A stretch of DNA of 64,000 nucleotides from contig JAVBXP010000035.1 of the NCBI GenBank assembly GCA_030824495.1, forward strand, positions 24,710 through 88,709, in the 5' to 3' direction. Below, in pieces: positions 1 through 9,641 of the stretch. The stretch's first letter is position 1. Every line of letters starts with the position of its first letter. The notes beneath the pieces were generated by a model. The model saw only the letters and a list, made by a program, of their open reading frames with translations, was not told the origin of the DNA and searched no databases. This DNA is from a bacterium (GTDB taxonomy: Bacteria; Pseudomonadota; Alphaproteobacteria; Caulobacterales; Caulobacteraceae). Position numbers and translations under genes: made by a program.

Positions 1-629
1 GCTGGAGCGTTGTAGCCGTGCCGGGCCTTGTTCCCGACGAGGTGTTCTTCGAGCATCTTGCCAATCGCCGGTTCCCGGCTGGCAGCTTTATTCGCAAGCC
101 CGAAGAGTTGGACTATCTGCAAGAGCCGGACGTTTTCCACGACGTCTTCGGCCACGTGCCGATGCTGACCGACCCCACCTTCGCCGACTACATGCAGGCC
201 TATGGTCAGGGCGGCATGCGCGCGCTCGGCCGCGGTCAGCTGCACAATCTGGCGAGGCTCTACTGGTACACGGTGGAGTTCGGCTTGCTGGAGACCTCGG
301 AAGGCCTGCGGATCTACGGCGCGGGCATCGTCTCCAGCCGCGCGGAATCGATCTTCGCCCTGGATGACCCGTCGCCCAACCGACTAGGCTTCGATCTGGA
401 GCGGGTGATGCGCACGCCCTACCGGATCGACGACTTCCAGCAGGTCTATTTCGTCATTCCGTCGCTGAAAGCGCTGCTGAACGCCACGCTCCAGGACTTC
501 GAGCCGATCTATCAGCGCCTAACCCAGGCGCCAGACATCGACATCGACGTCATGGCCCCTGGCGATCGGGTGTTCACCTGCGGAACCCAGGCCTACGCCA
601 TGGCAGGTGGACGGTTGGCCTCGGCCTAA
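1..629 (+). CDS. phhA: Phenylalanine 4-monooxygenase, 5'-truncated by window edge
   Basis: Converts phenylalanine to tyrosine using iron and tetrahydropterin in the cytoplasm. The frame is open from base 3, so only the last 208 residues are seen; bacterial enzymes are about 260-300 residues, so the first 60-90 lie left of the window. The iron-site segment FHDVFGHVP (two His ligands) is visible, followed by YWYTVEFGL carrying the expected Glu ligand. The GTG at 18 is internal, because the upstream codons read WSVVAVPG, which continues the family pattern. The stop (TAA) overlaps the stop of the convergent lipoprotein gene. The family assignment is secure. Confidence 0.93.
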   Translation, partial: WSVVAVPGLVPDEVFFEHLANRRFPAGSFIRKPEELDYLQEPDVFHDVFGHVPMLTDPTFADYMQAYGQGGMRALGRGQLHNLARLYWYTVEFGLLETSEGLRIYGAGIVSSRAESIFALDDPSPNRLGFDLERVMRTPYRIDDFQQVYFVIPSLKALLNATLQDFEPIYQRLTQAPDIDIDVMAPGDRVFTCGTQAYAMAGGRLASA

Positions 630-1000
630 CCGCCCGCCTTGTCGCGCGCTATCAGGGTTTCGATGCCCTTCTGGATCTCCAGCCTCTGGGCGGGGGTGAA
701 GACCCGGTAGCGCTGGGCGTTTGGTCCCGACGCAGCGCTGATCTCCTCGTCGGTCACATATATGAATCGGCCCTGGAAGGCGCCCGTCACCGGCTGGCCG
801 TAGGCAATGCGGATCCCCTCGAGCCGCACCGCGCAGTTCTCCAGCGTGTCGATATTGGGCGCGACAGGCTTGAAGTCCGGCTTGCCGTTCATACCCTCGA
901 CCATGCGCCAGCAGACGCCCGTGTGCCCAGGAGCCGTCAGCGGCTTCTCGCAGCCGAACAGCCCTACGGCGGCCGTTAGCCCCAGCAAAACCTTGCGCAT
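626..1000 (-). CDS. Small predicted lipoprotein
   Basis: A 124-residue exported protein of unknown function. The start at 1000 is preceded by GAGGG at good spacing and begins a lipoprotein signal: hydrophobic GLTAAVGLFG followed by Cys17 (lipobox LFGC), so the mature protein should be lipid-anchored. The rest is soluble, with a few Cys residues and no motif I recognise. It begins 8 bases after the tamB stop on the same strand, so it may be the last gene of a tamA-tamB-lipoprotein unit. That link to envelope biogenesis is inferred from position only. Confidence 0.75.
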   Translation of the reverse strand: MRKVLLGLTAAVGLFGCEKPLTAPGHTGVCWRMVEGMNGKPDFKPVAPNIDTLENCAVRLEGIRIAYGQPVTGAFQGRFIYVTDEEISAASGPNAQRYRVFTPAQRLEIQKGIETLIARDKAGG

Positions 1001-1008
1001 ATCGGCCC

Positions 1009-4000
1009 TCAATAGTCCCTGCGCCAGCGTACCGCGAGCTTGCCGTCGCCCTGGCTGGCGATCTGGGAAATAACCGAGAGGTTGCGGCCAAACCGCCATT
1101 CCACCTGGGCCGAGGGACCATCGCGGCCACCGCCGGTGATTTCCAGATAGACGTTCTCGGTCAGGTACTTGCCGCCGGACACTGTGACGCCTGACTCATC
1201 GCCTCCCGCGAGGGCGAGACGGTCCAGCCCGGCGAAGCTCCGCAGGTTCCCGACCACGTCGAACCCGCCGCCGCCAGCCAGCGACGACAGGGCCGAGGCA
1301 AGCTGAGCTGCCTCCAACGGTGACAACTGCGCGGCCGAGCGGCCGAACAGCACCTGCGACAACACCTCGTCCTGGGGAAGGACCGGGGTTGAACTAAGGG
1401 TGATCTCAGGGCGCGCCGCCGTGCCCTGGATCCGCACGACGGCCGTCAGCGATGGGTCTTCTCGCGTCGCCGTCAGGTCCAGTCGGATTGTCGCTGGGGT
1501 AGAGCCCAGGTGCACGACGCCGCGATCATCGAACTCAAAGCGCCGGCCAGCAAAGTCGTATTCGCCACGCACCACGCGCGCCGCGCCGGTCAGGATCGGC
1601 CTCGCAGTGGTTCCGCTGACCTGAGCGTCGAGGGAGAGCTCAACATCCAGCCCCCTGCCCCGTAGATAGATCCGCCGTGGCGCCCGCAGCCGAACGTCCA
1701 GCGCCACCGCCAGTCCCCGGCGAGCGACCGGCTGCAACGACTGCGACAAGTCCTTCGGTCGATTGATCTCAACCACGTCGATGCTCACCACGCCCGATGG
1801 CGCGGACATGTTCGCCGAGACGTCGGCGCGGTCGATGACCAGATCGCCGCCCAGACGCACCTGGCCATTGGCGGCGCGGTCCAGGGTCGCCTGCCCCGAG
1901 GCCGAGGCCGTCGCCATGTCGTTGTCGATCAAGCGAAAGTTCTTGAGATCCAGGCGGAAGGTCGAGACCCCCTCGCGAAGCAGACTGACCCGGCCGGCGC
2001 CGGACAGCGTCCCGCCGTGCCCGTCGGCGGCCGTCGCCTGGGTGATGTCGACGGCGTTGTTGGCCATTGATGCGCGCAGCAGAACATCGGTCAGGATCAG
2101 GCCCGTGGCGCCATCGACGAACCGGCCGCCGTCCACCTGGGCCGTGCCGGTCGCGCGCGGATCATTGATCGTGCCGCCCAGTGTTCCTTTCAGTTGAACA
2201 TGCCCAGCCAGCTCGCGTTCGCCACTGGCCAGTAGTTCCCACAACGGCTTGACCTCGCCGTCGGCGAAGAAGTCCCCGCGGATCGGGCGATTGCGAACGA
2301 TGGCGATGCGGAACGGGTTCGCGGTCGCCTCGGCGGGAAGGACCACGTTTGCATTGGCGCGAAGGCCCTGCTCGTTGGTCATGGCGGCGTTCAGCGTGAC
2401 GGTGTCGCCAGCCAGCCGCGCCTTGATCGCTCCGTCCATACCCAGTTCGCGCGGAGAGCCTCGGCCACGTGCGTCGTCAAGCTTGGCGTCCAGCATGCCT
2501 TCCAAGGCCTTGCCACGTCCGGTCAGCGTCAGCGTCGCATCGGCCCGGCCGGTCAGGTCTGGATTGATGATCCCGAGGCCGAGCTTTTCAATCTCCGCCC
2601 GGATGGTGGTGACGTCCTTGGCCAGCCGCGCGTCGAGATCGATCCGCCCCTCATCGGCCGCCGCCAGACGTAGCTTGGCGCTGGTCTCGGCGCCGCCGAA
2701 TCGGACCATCGCCGTCTCGGTCGTCTTCAGAACGCGCGCGCCCACATGACCTGAGCCATCGAAGCTCAGGGCGTAGCCTGGCTTGGCGTCCGCCAGCGCG
2801 CCGCGCCCCTGCACGCCCCACTCCCCGTTGCTCGCAACGCCCTCGAGATCAATTGCATATGGCAGGCGCGACATCGGGCCATCGGCGGTCAGGCTGCCTT
2901 TGCGAACCGCGAACTTCGCGCCGGGAAGAACCGCGTCCGTAGCGGTCAAATTCAAGGTCGCATGCGGGCCGCCGGCGGCGTCCACGATCTTCACCGCGCC
3001 GGCGACTTGGCCATGCTCAAGGAAGGCGCCCTCAACGACGCGAAGTTGCAAATTAGCGGCTGACGGCGTGGCGCGCCGAAGCGCGACTGAGCCCTCGGCC
3101 GTCAACCCGCCCGCATTGACCAGGAGATCCGACAGGTCCACCCCGCCACGCGGGAAGCGGAAGGCCGAGCGCGCCTGCGCCGGCCCATAGTCGCTGACCG
3201 CGGTCAGAGCGACGACGCCGCTGGAACCATCGGCTCGGCGCAGGAAGCTCAGCGTGAGCTTGGCGTCCTTCAAGGGCAGACGCGGAAGATCGATCGCCTC
3301 GAAATTGGCGAGCAGGTCGGCGCGCGGCGCGCCAATGCTGCCCGTGAGCGCTCCAGAACCCTTGGCCTTACCGGTGATCTCCACCGGCCCCGCCCGGAAG
3401 GGACCATCGGCGGACCAATCGAGTTTGAAGCGCAAGGCTCCGTCGGCGCCGAGGACACCTGCCGTCTCGGCGCGGATCGCCGCTCCATTCAAGCTGCCGT
3501 TCGAAACCGAGACCTTGCGCCCCTCGACCGCCGCCTGGGCCTTCAATCTGGGCGTTGCACCGAGCAGCCGGTCCAGTTCGGAGAAACCGGAGGCGAAGCG
3601 CGCGCCTTTGGCGTCCAGGCTGAGATTCCATGGTCGTCCGGCCCGCGCCTGGCTGGCAGACCAATCGGCTGACAACGACCCGGCCGCCCCCGCACGCGCC
3701 GCCGCCAAGTTCGAGAACTGGGCCTGGCCTTTGAAGTTCAGGCCGCCCAGCAGGCTGCGCCCGCCGCTTGCGCGCACCTTCAAACCTGCGCCGGTCGCCT
3801 GGATGTCGCGCAGCAACATCCGGCCGTCCGCGAGCCGGGCCGCGTCGAACGCCGCGGTCGGCCGGGCGCCCAGCAAGGCCGCCGGGAGCCCGGTTCCTCG
3901 TCCTCCAGCTCCCGTGATCTTGCCCTCGATGGCCAAGACCTTGTTGCGGCGGGTGAAGGTGAACGGTCCCGACACGCGGTCGAGGCTGTAGTCCCCGACC

Positions 4001-5193
4001 TGCAATCGGGAGACATCGGCCGTGCCGGCGAACCGCAAGTCATCGAATGAGCCGGTCAGCACTCCGTCCACCCGGCTAAAGCCCATTGGCGGGCCGCCCG
4101 TCACCTTGGAGAGTTCTCGCGCCGTAGCGCCGACGGCGACACCCGCAGGGCCGGCCATGCGCTTGCCGAGATTGGCCTTGCCCTTGGCCGTGACCGCCAG
4201 ATTGGCCGACGTGACCTGAGCGTCGAGATCGTAGAGTTCGGCCGGGGCCTGGGTCCCCTTGATGCTGAACTGCACATCAGGCCCAAGACGACCGACTAGG
4301 TCCTTGGTCAGCGTCGAGGCGCTGAGCAGAACCCTGCCGCTCGCGGCCCCGCCCTCCTTGGTCCAGGCGCCCGAAGCATCCAGCGGCGTGACCGCGCCCG
4401 ATTTCGCCAGGGCGGTGAACCGACCCTGCGGTCCTTGGCCCTTGGCCTGGATTTGAAGTGAGAATGGCTGATCCGCCGGCAAGCCAAGGCTGCCCGCAAG
4501 GGCGCCGCCTTTGGCCTCGACCGCGTCGGCGATCACCAGCAAGGGCCGGCCGCCGCCGAAATCAAACTCCGCGTTCAGATGGTCGCCGGGCGTCAGAACG
4601 CTGGTGATCGCGACCTTGCCGTTCTGACCACCGTTGCGTTTTTGGACATCCACATTGGCGACGACGTCATAGACGCCGCGCGCGACGCTGAATTCCGGCG
4701 TCAACTCCAGGCGGGTGACGGCGCGGTCTATATTGATCGAGATCGGCAGTCCGGCCGACTCGGTCTTGGGCTCCATCGTCGGCCGTCGCAGGATGACGAC
4801 CTTTTCGGCGACGATGTCTTCGGCATGGAACCGGCGCCTGAAGAGCGCGGCGTAACTCCATGTCATTTCGATATTTTTGGCCTCGAGCCAGACACCTTTC
4901 TCATCGCTGATCGTCAGCCGGCGTACGGTGAACTCGCGCCAGACGTCCCCGCCCAGCCCCTCGATCTTCAACCGGCCAAACCGGCCGATTTTCAAGCCGC
5001 TGGCTCGGGCCTCGATCAGCAATCGTCCCTGCGGCAGCAACACGCCGTAGCGCGCGGTCAGGGCGATCCCGCCAATGACCAGCGCCAGGACGGCGCACAC
5101 CACAAGAATGATCTTGGGCAACAGCGAGCTCTTCGCGACCTTCGCGACGGCCTCGGTGGCTTCCTCGACAGGTGTGGTCGGCGGCTCGCTCAA
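1009..5193 (-). CDS. tamB: Translocation and assembly module inner-membrane protein TamB
   Basis: A 1394-residue AsmA-like envelope protein. An N-terminal membrane helix (about residues 25-50) anchors it in the inner membrane. A very long beta-rich periplasmic body follows, and the C-terminal several hundred residues fit the TamB (DUF490) domain, including the LSTPVLPQDEVLSQVLFGRS-type segment that contacts TamA. TamB-family proteins bridge the two membranes for outer-membrane protein assembly and phospholipid transport. The start is a TTG (5193) overlapping the TGA of tamA (TTGA), which indicates translational coupling. Length is typical of the family. Confidence 0.92.
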   Translation of the reverse strand: MSEPPTTPVEEATEAVAKVAKSSLLPKIILVVCAVLALVIGGIALTARYGVLLPQGRLLIEARASGLKIGRFGRLKIEGLGGDVWREFTVRRLTISDEKGVWLEAKNIEMTWSYAALFRRRFHAEDIVAEKVVILRRPTMEPKTESAGLPISINIDRAVTRLELTPEFSVARGVYDVVANVDVQKRNGGQNGKVAITSVLTPGDHLNAEFDFGGGRPLLVIADAVEAKGGALAGSLGLPADQPFSLQIQAKGQGPQGRFTALAKSGAVTPLDASGAWTKEGGAASGRVLLSASTLTKDLVGRLGPDVQFSIKGTQAPAELYDLDAQVTSANLAVTAKGKANLGKRMAGPAGVAVGATARELSKVTGGPPMGFSRVDGVLTGSFDDLRFAGTADVSRLQVGDYSLDRVSGPFTFTRRNKVLAIEGKITGAGGRGTGLPAALLGARPTAAFDAARLADGRMLLRDIQATGAGLKVRASGGRSLLGGLNFKGQAQFSNLAAARAGAAGSLSADWSASQARAGRPWNLSLDAKGARFASGFSELDRLLGATPRLKAQAAVEGRKVSVSNGSLNGAAIRAETAGVLGADGALRFKLDWSADGPFRAGPVEITGKAKGSGALTGSIGAPRADLLANFEAIDLPRLPLKDAKLTLSFLRRADGSSGVVALTAVSDYGPAQARSAFRFPRGGVDLSDLLVNAGGLTAEGSVALRRATPSAANLQLRVVEGAFLEHGQVAGAVKIVDAAGGPHATLNLTATDAVLPGAKFAVRKGSLTADGPMSRLPYAIDLEGVASNGEWGVQGRGALADAKPGYALSFDGSGHVGARVLKTTETAMVRFGGAETSAKLRLAAADEGRIDLDARLAKDVTTIRAEIEKLGLGIINPDLTGRADATLTLTGRGKALEGMLDAKLDDARGRGSPRELGMDGAIKARLAGDTVTLNAAMTNEQGLRANANVVLPAEATANPFRIAIVRNRPIRGDFFADGEVKPLWELLASGERELAGHVQLKGTLGGTINDPRATGTAQVDGGRFVDGATGLILTDVLLRASMANNAVDITQATAADGHGGTLSGAGRVSLLREGVSTFRLDLKNFRLIDNDMATASASGQATLDRAANGQVRLGGDLVIDRADVSANMSAPSGVVSIDVVEINRPKDLSQSLQPVARRGLAVALDVRLRAPRRIYLRGRGLDVELSLDAQVSGTTARPILTGAARVVRGEYDFAGRRFEFDDRGVVHLGSTPATIRLDLTATREDPSLTAVVRIQGTAARPEITLSSTPVLPQDEVLSQVLFGRSAAQLSPLEAAQLASALSSLAGGGGFDVVGNLRSFAGLDRLALAGGDESGVTVSGGKYLTENVYLEITGGGRDGPSAQVEWRFGRNLSVISQIASQGDGKLAVRWRRDY

Positions 5194-6971
5194 AACGCCT
5201 GCCCAATGCTGAGATAGATCTGGAAGGACGGATCGCCCTCGCGCTTGTCGAGGGGGATGGCTATGTCGGCGCGGATCGGGCCAAAGCCCAGGTCGTAGCG
5301 AACACCGACGCCCACACCGACGCTCACGTCGTCTCCGGTTGGGATCTCGTCAGTGCCGACGGCGCCTGCGTCGGCGAATGCGACGAAGCCCCAGCGCTCG
5401 CCAATTTTCTGCCGAAGCTCCACAGACGTCTCCAGCAACGAGGCGCCGCCCTGCGGGGTGTTGTCCGGGAATCGAGGACCGATAGCCTGGAAGGCGTAGC
5501 CCCTGACTGAACCGCCGCCCCCGGCATAGAACCGCCGTGAAGCCGGCACGTCCGGAACGGTCGCTCCGATCATAGAGCCGACACGCAGCCGCCCGGCGAT
5601 GACGGTGCGAGCCTTCTCGCCAAACGGCACATAGACAGTGCCCTGGCTCTGGATCTTCACATAGGGCAGGCCCTCGTCGCCGATCAGGTAGGTGGGCTCA
5701 GCCCGCACCTCCAACCGCCAGCCGCGTCGTGGGTCCAGCGGATCGTCCGAACGATCGAGCGCACCGGCGGCGAGGCCTGCGATCGTAAGCAAATTGGTGC
5801 CGAGCGGACTCTTGAGGAATTCCTGCTGATCCTCGGTCTTGCCGTAGTCAACCGAGCCGCCGAACGTGAGATAGGATGTCTTGCGGAAGCGCCGCGTCAC
5901 GTCGGCCCGGACGCCGAAGCCGGTTTCGTCATAGGCGTCGGTTCGGGTGCGATATCCGCCAGCGCCGGCCTTGAACGTCTGTTGCGGCTTCAGCCAGTGC
6001 GGGAGAGTTATCTCCCCGCCCAGCCTGCTGTCGACGCTCGATAGTCGCGCCAGGGCGGCGATGGTGTCGGCCCGGCCAAGAACATTGAAATGGGTCCAGC
6101 GAGCGTCGGCGCCGACGCCCTCGCTGGTGGAATAGCTCGCCCCGAGCTCAAGCGTCCGCCGCTTGCGATCTGCCAGGCTGACGACGATCGCCCGAAGCCC
6201 CTCGGCGTTGATCTGGTCCTTCGGCGCCAGCGAAACGGTCACCGAGTCATAGACGCCGGTATCGAGCAGACGCCGCTCCAACTCGCCAACGTCTTCTGGA
6301 TCGTAGATGTCGCCCTTCCGCCAGGGCGTCAGATGCTCCAGCCAGGCGCGGTTCGTGCGCCCGACGCTCGTCAGTTGGACCGCATCAAGCCGGACAAGAT
6401 CGCCAGCGATGATCTTGTAGGTCGGCTGAACCGTGCTGTCCGCGTGGTCGACCGTAACAACGCGCGGCGCCGGCGTGACGTCGGCATAGCCCCGCTTCTG
6501 CACCGCCGCGACGATCCGTCCCTCGGCGTTGATGACATCAATGGCCCGACCGGGCGCGCCGGTCGCCAAGCCCAGCACAGCTTCACCAGCCTGCTGAACC
6601 TCCGGCAATGGCGCAGGTTCGATCCAATCGATCTGCGGGTCGGTAAAGGCGAATCGCGGCCCGGGCTTGATACGAACGATCGCGACCGGCGGCTCGGTCT
6701 CGCTGACGTCGGGCTCGACCTGATGGCCGTAGTAGCCTTCTGAACGCAGCACTGCGATGGCGCTTTCGCCCGCGGCGACGGCGCGGCGGCGCGCCTCGAA
6801 ACGATTGGCGATCGGCCGGTCAGTCTCACCGATGGCGTTGACAATGGCGGTCCGCAGACTCGCGCTGATGTCCCCCTCGACGGTGGCCCGTGGAGACTCG
6901 GCCCGGGCGGTCCCAGACACACAAATGGCCGCCGAGGCGGCGACCGCGACGACTAAACGTCCCACGCCCAT
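5190..6971 (-). CDS. tamA: Outer-membrane Omp85-family protein TamA
   Basis: An Omp85 superfamily protein of about 593 residues, partner of TamB. An N-terminal signal peptide ends near GTARAE. POTRA domains follow to about residue 270, then a C-terminal 16-strand barrel with the characteristic RRFYAGGGGSVRGY segment (the VRGY/F motif of Omp85 lid loops), ending in a terminal Phe. The open frame extends to 7043, but the signal peptide fits ATG 6971; a GTG at 6965 with AAAGGG better spaced is an alternative. It is divergent from the ATP-grasp gene across about 200 bases. Confidence 0.92.
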   Translation of the reverse strand: MGVGRLVVAVAASAAICVSGTARAESPRATVEGDISASLRTAIVNAIGETDRPIANRFEARRRAVAAGESAIAVLRSEGYYGHQVEPDVSETEPPVAIVRIKPGPRFAFTDPQIDWIEPAPLPEVQQAGEAVLGLATGAPGRAIDVINAEGRIVAAVQKRGYADVTPAPRVVTVDHADSTVQPTYKIIAGDLVRLDAVQLTSVGRTNRAWLEHLTPWRKGDIYDPEDVGELERRLLDTGVYDSVTVSLAPKDQINAEGLRAIVVSLADRKRRTLELGASYSTSEGVGADARWTHFNVLGRADTIAALARLSSVDSRLGGEITLPHWLKPQQTFKAGAGGYRTRTDAYDETGFGVRADVTRRFRKTSYLTFGGSVDYGKTEDQQEFLKSPLGTNLLTIAGLAAGALDRSDDPLDPRRGWRLEVRAEPTYLIGDEGLPYVKIQSQGTVYVPFGEKARTVIAGRLRVGSMIGATVPDVPASRRFYAGGGGSVRGYAFQAIGPRFPDNTPQGGASLLETSVELRQKIGERWGFVAFADAGAVGTDEIPTGDDVSVGVGVGVRYDLGFGPIRADIAIPLDKREGDPSFQIYLSIGQAF

Positions 6972-7180
6972 CCCTTTAATCGCGCCCCGATACTCGATGT
7001 AAACTGCGTCGCGGCGTGATGTCACCCATGCCGATAGGGTCAAGCTGCACCATTTGAGGCAGATGGATGCTCAAATATTGTGCGACGCCCCTCAGTACGG
7101 GGTTCGCTTCCGAATAGCGGACCCATTTCACCGCCTCCTTCCTAAGCTCGGCATTCCGTTCGGCGCGAAAGGACTTGGCT

Positions 7181-8689
7181 GTGGAGTACGGTGTGGCGAC
7201 AGCGCAAAGACCCGATGAGGCCGCGGCTTTCTCGCCGGCGGAACTCGCTCAGGCCCCGGTCGCCTATGATGAAATGCTGGCCGCTTTGGGCGATGTCCGG
7301 CCCCACTACGCGGCTCTCGACCGCCGTATCGCCACCTTGGCCTCCGCCGAGATGTCGGAGCGCCAACGGACTCTTGAGCGTTTCTTCCTGCTGCAGGGAA
7401 TAACCTTCACCGTCTATGGGGGCGAGAGCTCTACCGAGCGGATCATCCCGACCGACCTGTTGCCGCGTATCATCCCAGCGGCCGAATGGGCGAAGATCGA
7501 GGCGGGCCTGACGCAGCGGCTGCGCGCGCTGAACATGTTCCTCTCCGACATCTATGGGGATCAGCAGATCCTGATGGACGGGGTCGTACCGCGCGAACTG
7601 GTGCTCGGCGCACCCTCCTATCGACGCGAGATGCAGAATCTCTACGTCCCCCACCAGGCCTATGCGAACGTCTGCGGCTCCGACCTGATCCGCCAGCCCG
7701 ACGGCGCCTTCGCGGTGCTGGAAGACAATCTGCGCGTGCCTTCCGGCGTCTCCTACATGCTGGCGAACCGCGAGGCGTCGCGGAGAACCTTCCCGGGGAC
7801 CTTCAGGGCCGCTGGCGTCCGCGCCATCGACCGCTACCCCGACCTGCTGCTAGCGACGCTGAAGGGCATGGCGGCCGACTGGCGGCCCAATCCGCAGATC
7901 GTGGTGCTGACGCCTGGCGTCTACAACTCGGCCTATTACGAGCACGCCTATCTGGCCCGCCTGATGGGCTGCCCGCTGGTCGAGGGCCGCGACCTCGTCG
8001 TCCACGACAACATGGTCTACATGCGGACCACCACCGGCCTGCGCCGCATCGACGTGATCTATCGCCGCGTCGATGACGACTTCATCGACCCGCTCACCTT
8101 CCGGCGCGACTCCGGCCTCGGGGTCGCCGGGCTGTTCAACGTCTATCGCGCCGGCAATGTGGTGATCTGCAACGCGCCGGGGACCGGGGTCGCCGACGAC
8201 AAGGCGGTCTACGCCTACGTACCGGCCATCATCCGCTACTATCTCGGCGAAGACGCCATCCTGCCGAACATCGAGACCTATCTTTGCCGCGAGGCCTCGC
8301 AACTTCAGCACGTGCTTGGCAATCTCGACAAGCTGGTGGTCAAGGCGGTGGGGGCCTCCGGCGGCTATGGCATGTTGATCGGGCCCCACGCCAGCCAGAA
8401 GGAGCGCGAAGACTTCGCCGATGCCATCAAGGCCGATCCCGCCAACTACATCGCCCAGCCGACCATCCAGCTCTCCACCGCGCCCTGCCTGATCGACGGG
8501 GTGATCGAGCCCCGCCACGTCGACCTGCGCCCCTTCATCCTGTCTGGCGAAAAGATCGTCGTGACGCCCGGTGCCTTGACCCGCGTGGCGCTTCGCAAGG
8601 GCTCGCTGGTGGTGAACTCCAGCCAGGGTGGTGGATCCAAGGACACCTGGATTCTCGAGGACACGGCCGACGAGGAGATGGCGTCATGA
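7181..8689 (+). CDS. Circularly permuted ATP-grasp type 2 protein (DUF404/DUF407)
   Basis: A 502-residue predicted ATP-dependent ligase of the circularly permuted ATP-grasp group. Conserved stretches include VLEDNLRVPSGVSYML and LVVKAVGASGGYGM, which is the nucleotide-binding glycine-rich region. The family always travels with alpha-E and transglutaminase-like genes, as here, and is proposed to make or modify peptides; no substrate is established. GTG 7181 is preferred because AAAGGA lies 7 bases upstream, whereas TTG 7175 would leave almost no spacer. The stop overlaps the next start (ATGA). Confidence 0.9.
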   Translation: MEYGVATAQRPDEAAAFSPAELAQAPVAYDEMLAALGDVRPHYAALDRRIATLASAEMSERQRTLERFFLLQGITFTVYGGESSTERIIPTDLLPRIIPAAEWAKIEAGLTQRLRALNMFLSDIYGDQQILMDGVVPRELVLGAPSYRREMQNLYVPHQAYANVCGSDLIRQPDGAFAVLEDNLRVPSGVSYMLANREASRRTFPGTFRAAGVRAIDRYPDLLLATLKGMAADWRPNPQIVVLTPGVYNSAYYEHAYLARLMGCPLVEGRDLVVHDNMVYMRTTTGLRRIDVIYRRVDDDFIDPLTFRRDSGLGVAGLFNVYRAGNVVICNAPGTGVADDKAVYAYVPAIIRYYLGEDAILPNIETYLCREASQLQHVLGNLDKLVVKAVGASGGYGMLIGPHASQKEREDFADAIKADPANYIAQPTIQLSTAPCLIDGVIEPRHVDLRPFILSGEKIVVTPGALTRVALRKGSLVVNSSQGGGSKDTWILEDTADEEMAS

Positions 8690-9630
8690 TGCTCGCGAGG
8701 GTCGCCGACAGCCTCTACTGGATCGGCCGCTATGTGGAACGCGCCGAGCATCTGTGCCGCCTGTCGGACGTGATGCTGAACGCCACGCTCGACCGTACCG
8801 AAGCCGCCAGCCAGGCCACCCGCATCGTGCTGGCGGCCGTGGGCGATACCGAAGGCGCCCGCGCGGCCAGCCCCTATGAACTGGCCTTTGCGCTCGCTCT
8901 CAATCGCGAGGATGGCGGATCGATCACCAGCTCGCTGGCCTTGGCGCGGGAGAACGCCCGGCAGGTCCGCGACCAGATCACCACCGAAACCTGGGAGCGG
9001 TTGAACCTGCTGTACCTGCGGGTGACGGGACCCGAAGCGCCCAAGGCGTTCGCCGACAGCCCTTCAACCTTCCTGCACGAGATCATCGCCGACCTGCATC
9101 TGTTCAAGGGTGCGGCTGACGCCACAATGAGCCACGGCGAGGGTTGGCGCTTCCTGCTGCTGGGGGTCTATCTGGAGCGGGCGCAGCTCGTCGGCCGGCT
9201 GCTCGGGGTCTGTTTCGGCGACGGCCGCCGACGCCCACTGGACGACCACATGGCGCTGATGAGCGTCCTGCGGATGAGCTGTGGCCTGGAGCCCTATCTG
9301 CGCCGGTTCACCGCCGACATCCAGCCGCGCAAGATCCTGGAGTTCCTGCTGCTTGACGAGGAGTTCCCCCGCTCGATCCGCTTCGCCACCGCGCGGATCG
9401 AGGAACACCTCAGCGCCACCGCCCGCTATGTCGACGCCGCCGGACACGCCGGGCCGGAACGTTTGGCGGGCCGATTGCGCGCCCGTTTGCAATACGCAGA
9501 CATGGATGAACTGGACGTCGCAGGCGCCGGCGCCCTGATCTCCACCGTGCTCGACGAATGCGCGGCGCTGCACCAGGCGATCTACGACACCTTCGTCGCC
9601 TATTCCCTCGAAATGCGTCTACCGGCGTAA
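8686..9630 (+). CDS. Alpha-E domain protein (DUF403)
   Basis: A 314-residue all-helical protein opening with MLARVADSLYWIGRYVERAE, the hallmark N-terminus of the alpha-E family. It overlaps the ATP-grasp stop by ATGA and has GAGGAG upstream, so translation is coupled. It is expected to act with the ATP-grasp protein in the same peptide-modifying system, but its own activity is unknown. The much longer open frame (from 8284) runs antisense-like through the ATP-grasp gene and is not used. Confidence 0.9.
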   Translation: MMLARVADSLYWIGRYVERAEHLCRLSDVMLNATLDRTEAASQATRIVLAAVGDTEGARAASPYELAFALALNREDGGSITSSLALARENARQVRDQITTETWERLNLLYLRVTGPEAPKAFADSPSTFLHEIIADLHLFKGAADATMSHGEGWRFLLLGVYLERAQLVGRLLGVCFGDGRRRPLDDHMALMSVLRMSCGLEPYLRRFTADIQPRKILEFLLLDEEFPRSIRFATARIEEHLSATARYVDAAGHAGPERLAGRLRARLQYADMDELDVAGAGALISTVLDECAALHQAIYDTFVAYSLEMRLPA

Positions 9631-9641
9631 GGACCACTCAC

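Noticed and set aside
3254..3991. 245-residue plus-strand frame
   Set aside because: Antisense to tamB; Ser/Arg/Pro-rich shadow.
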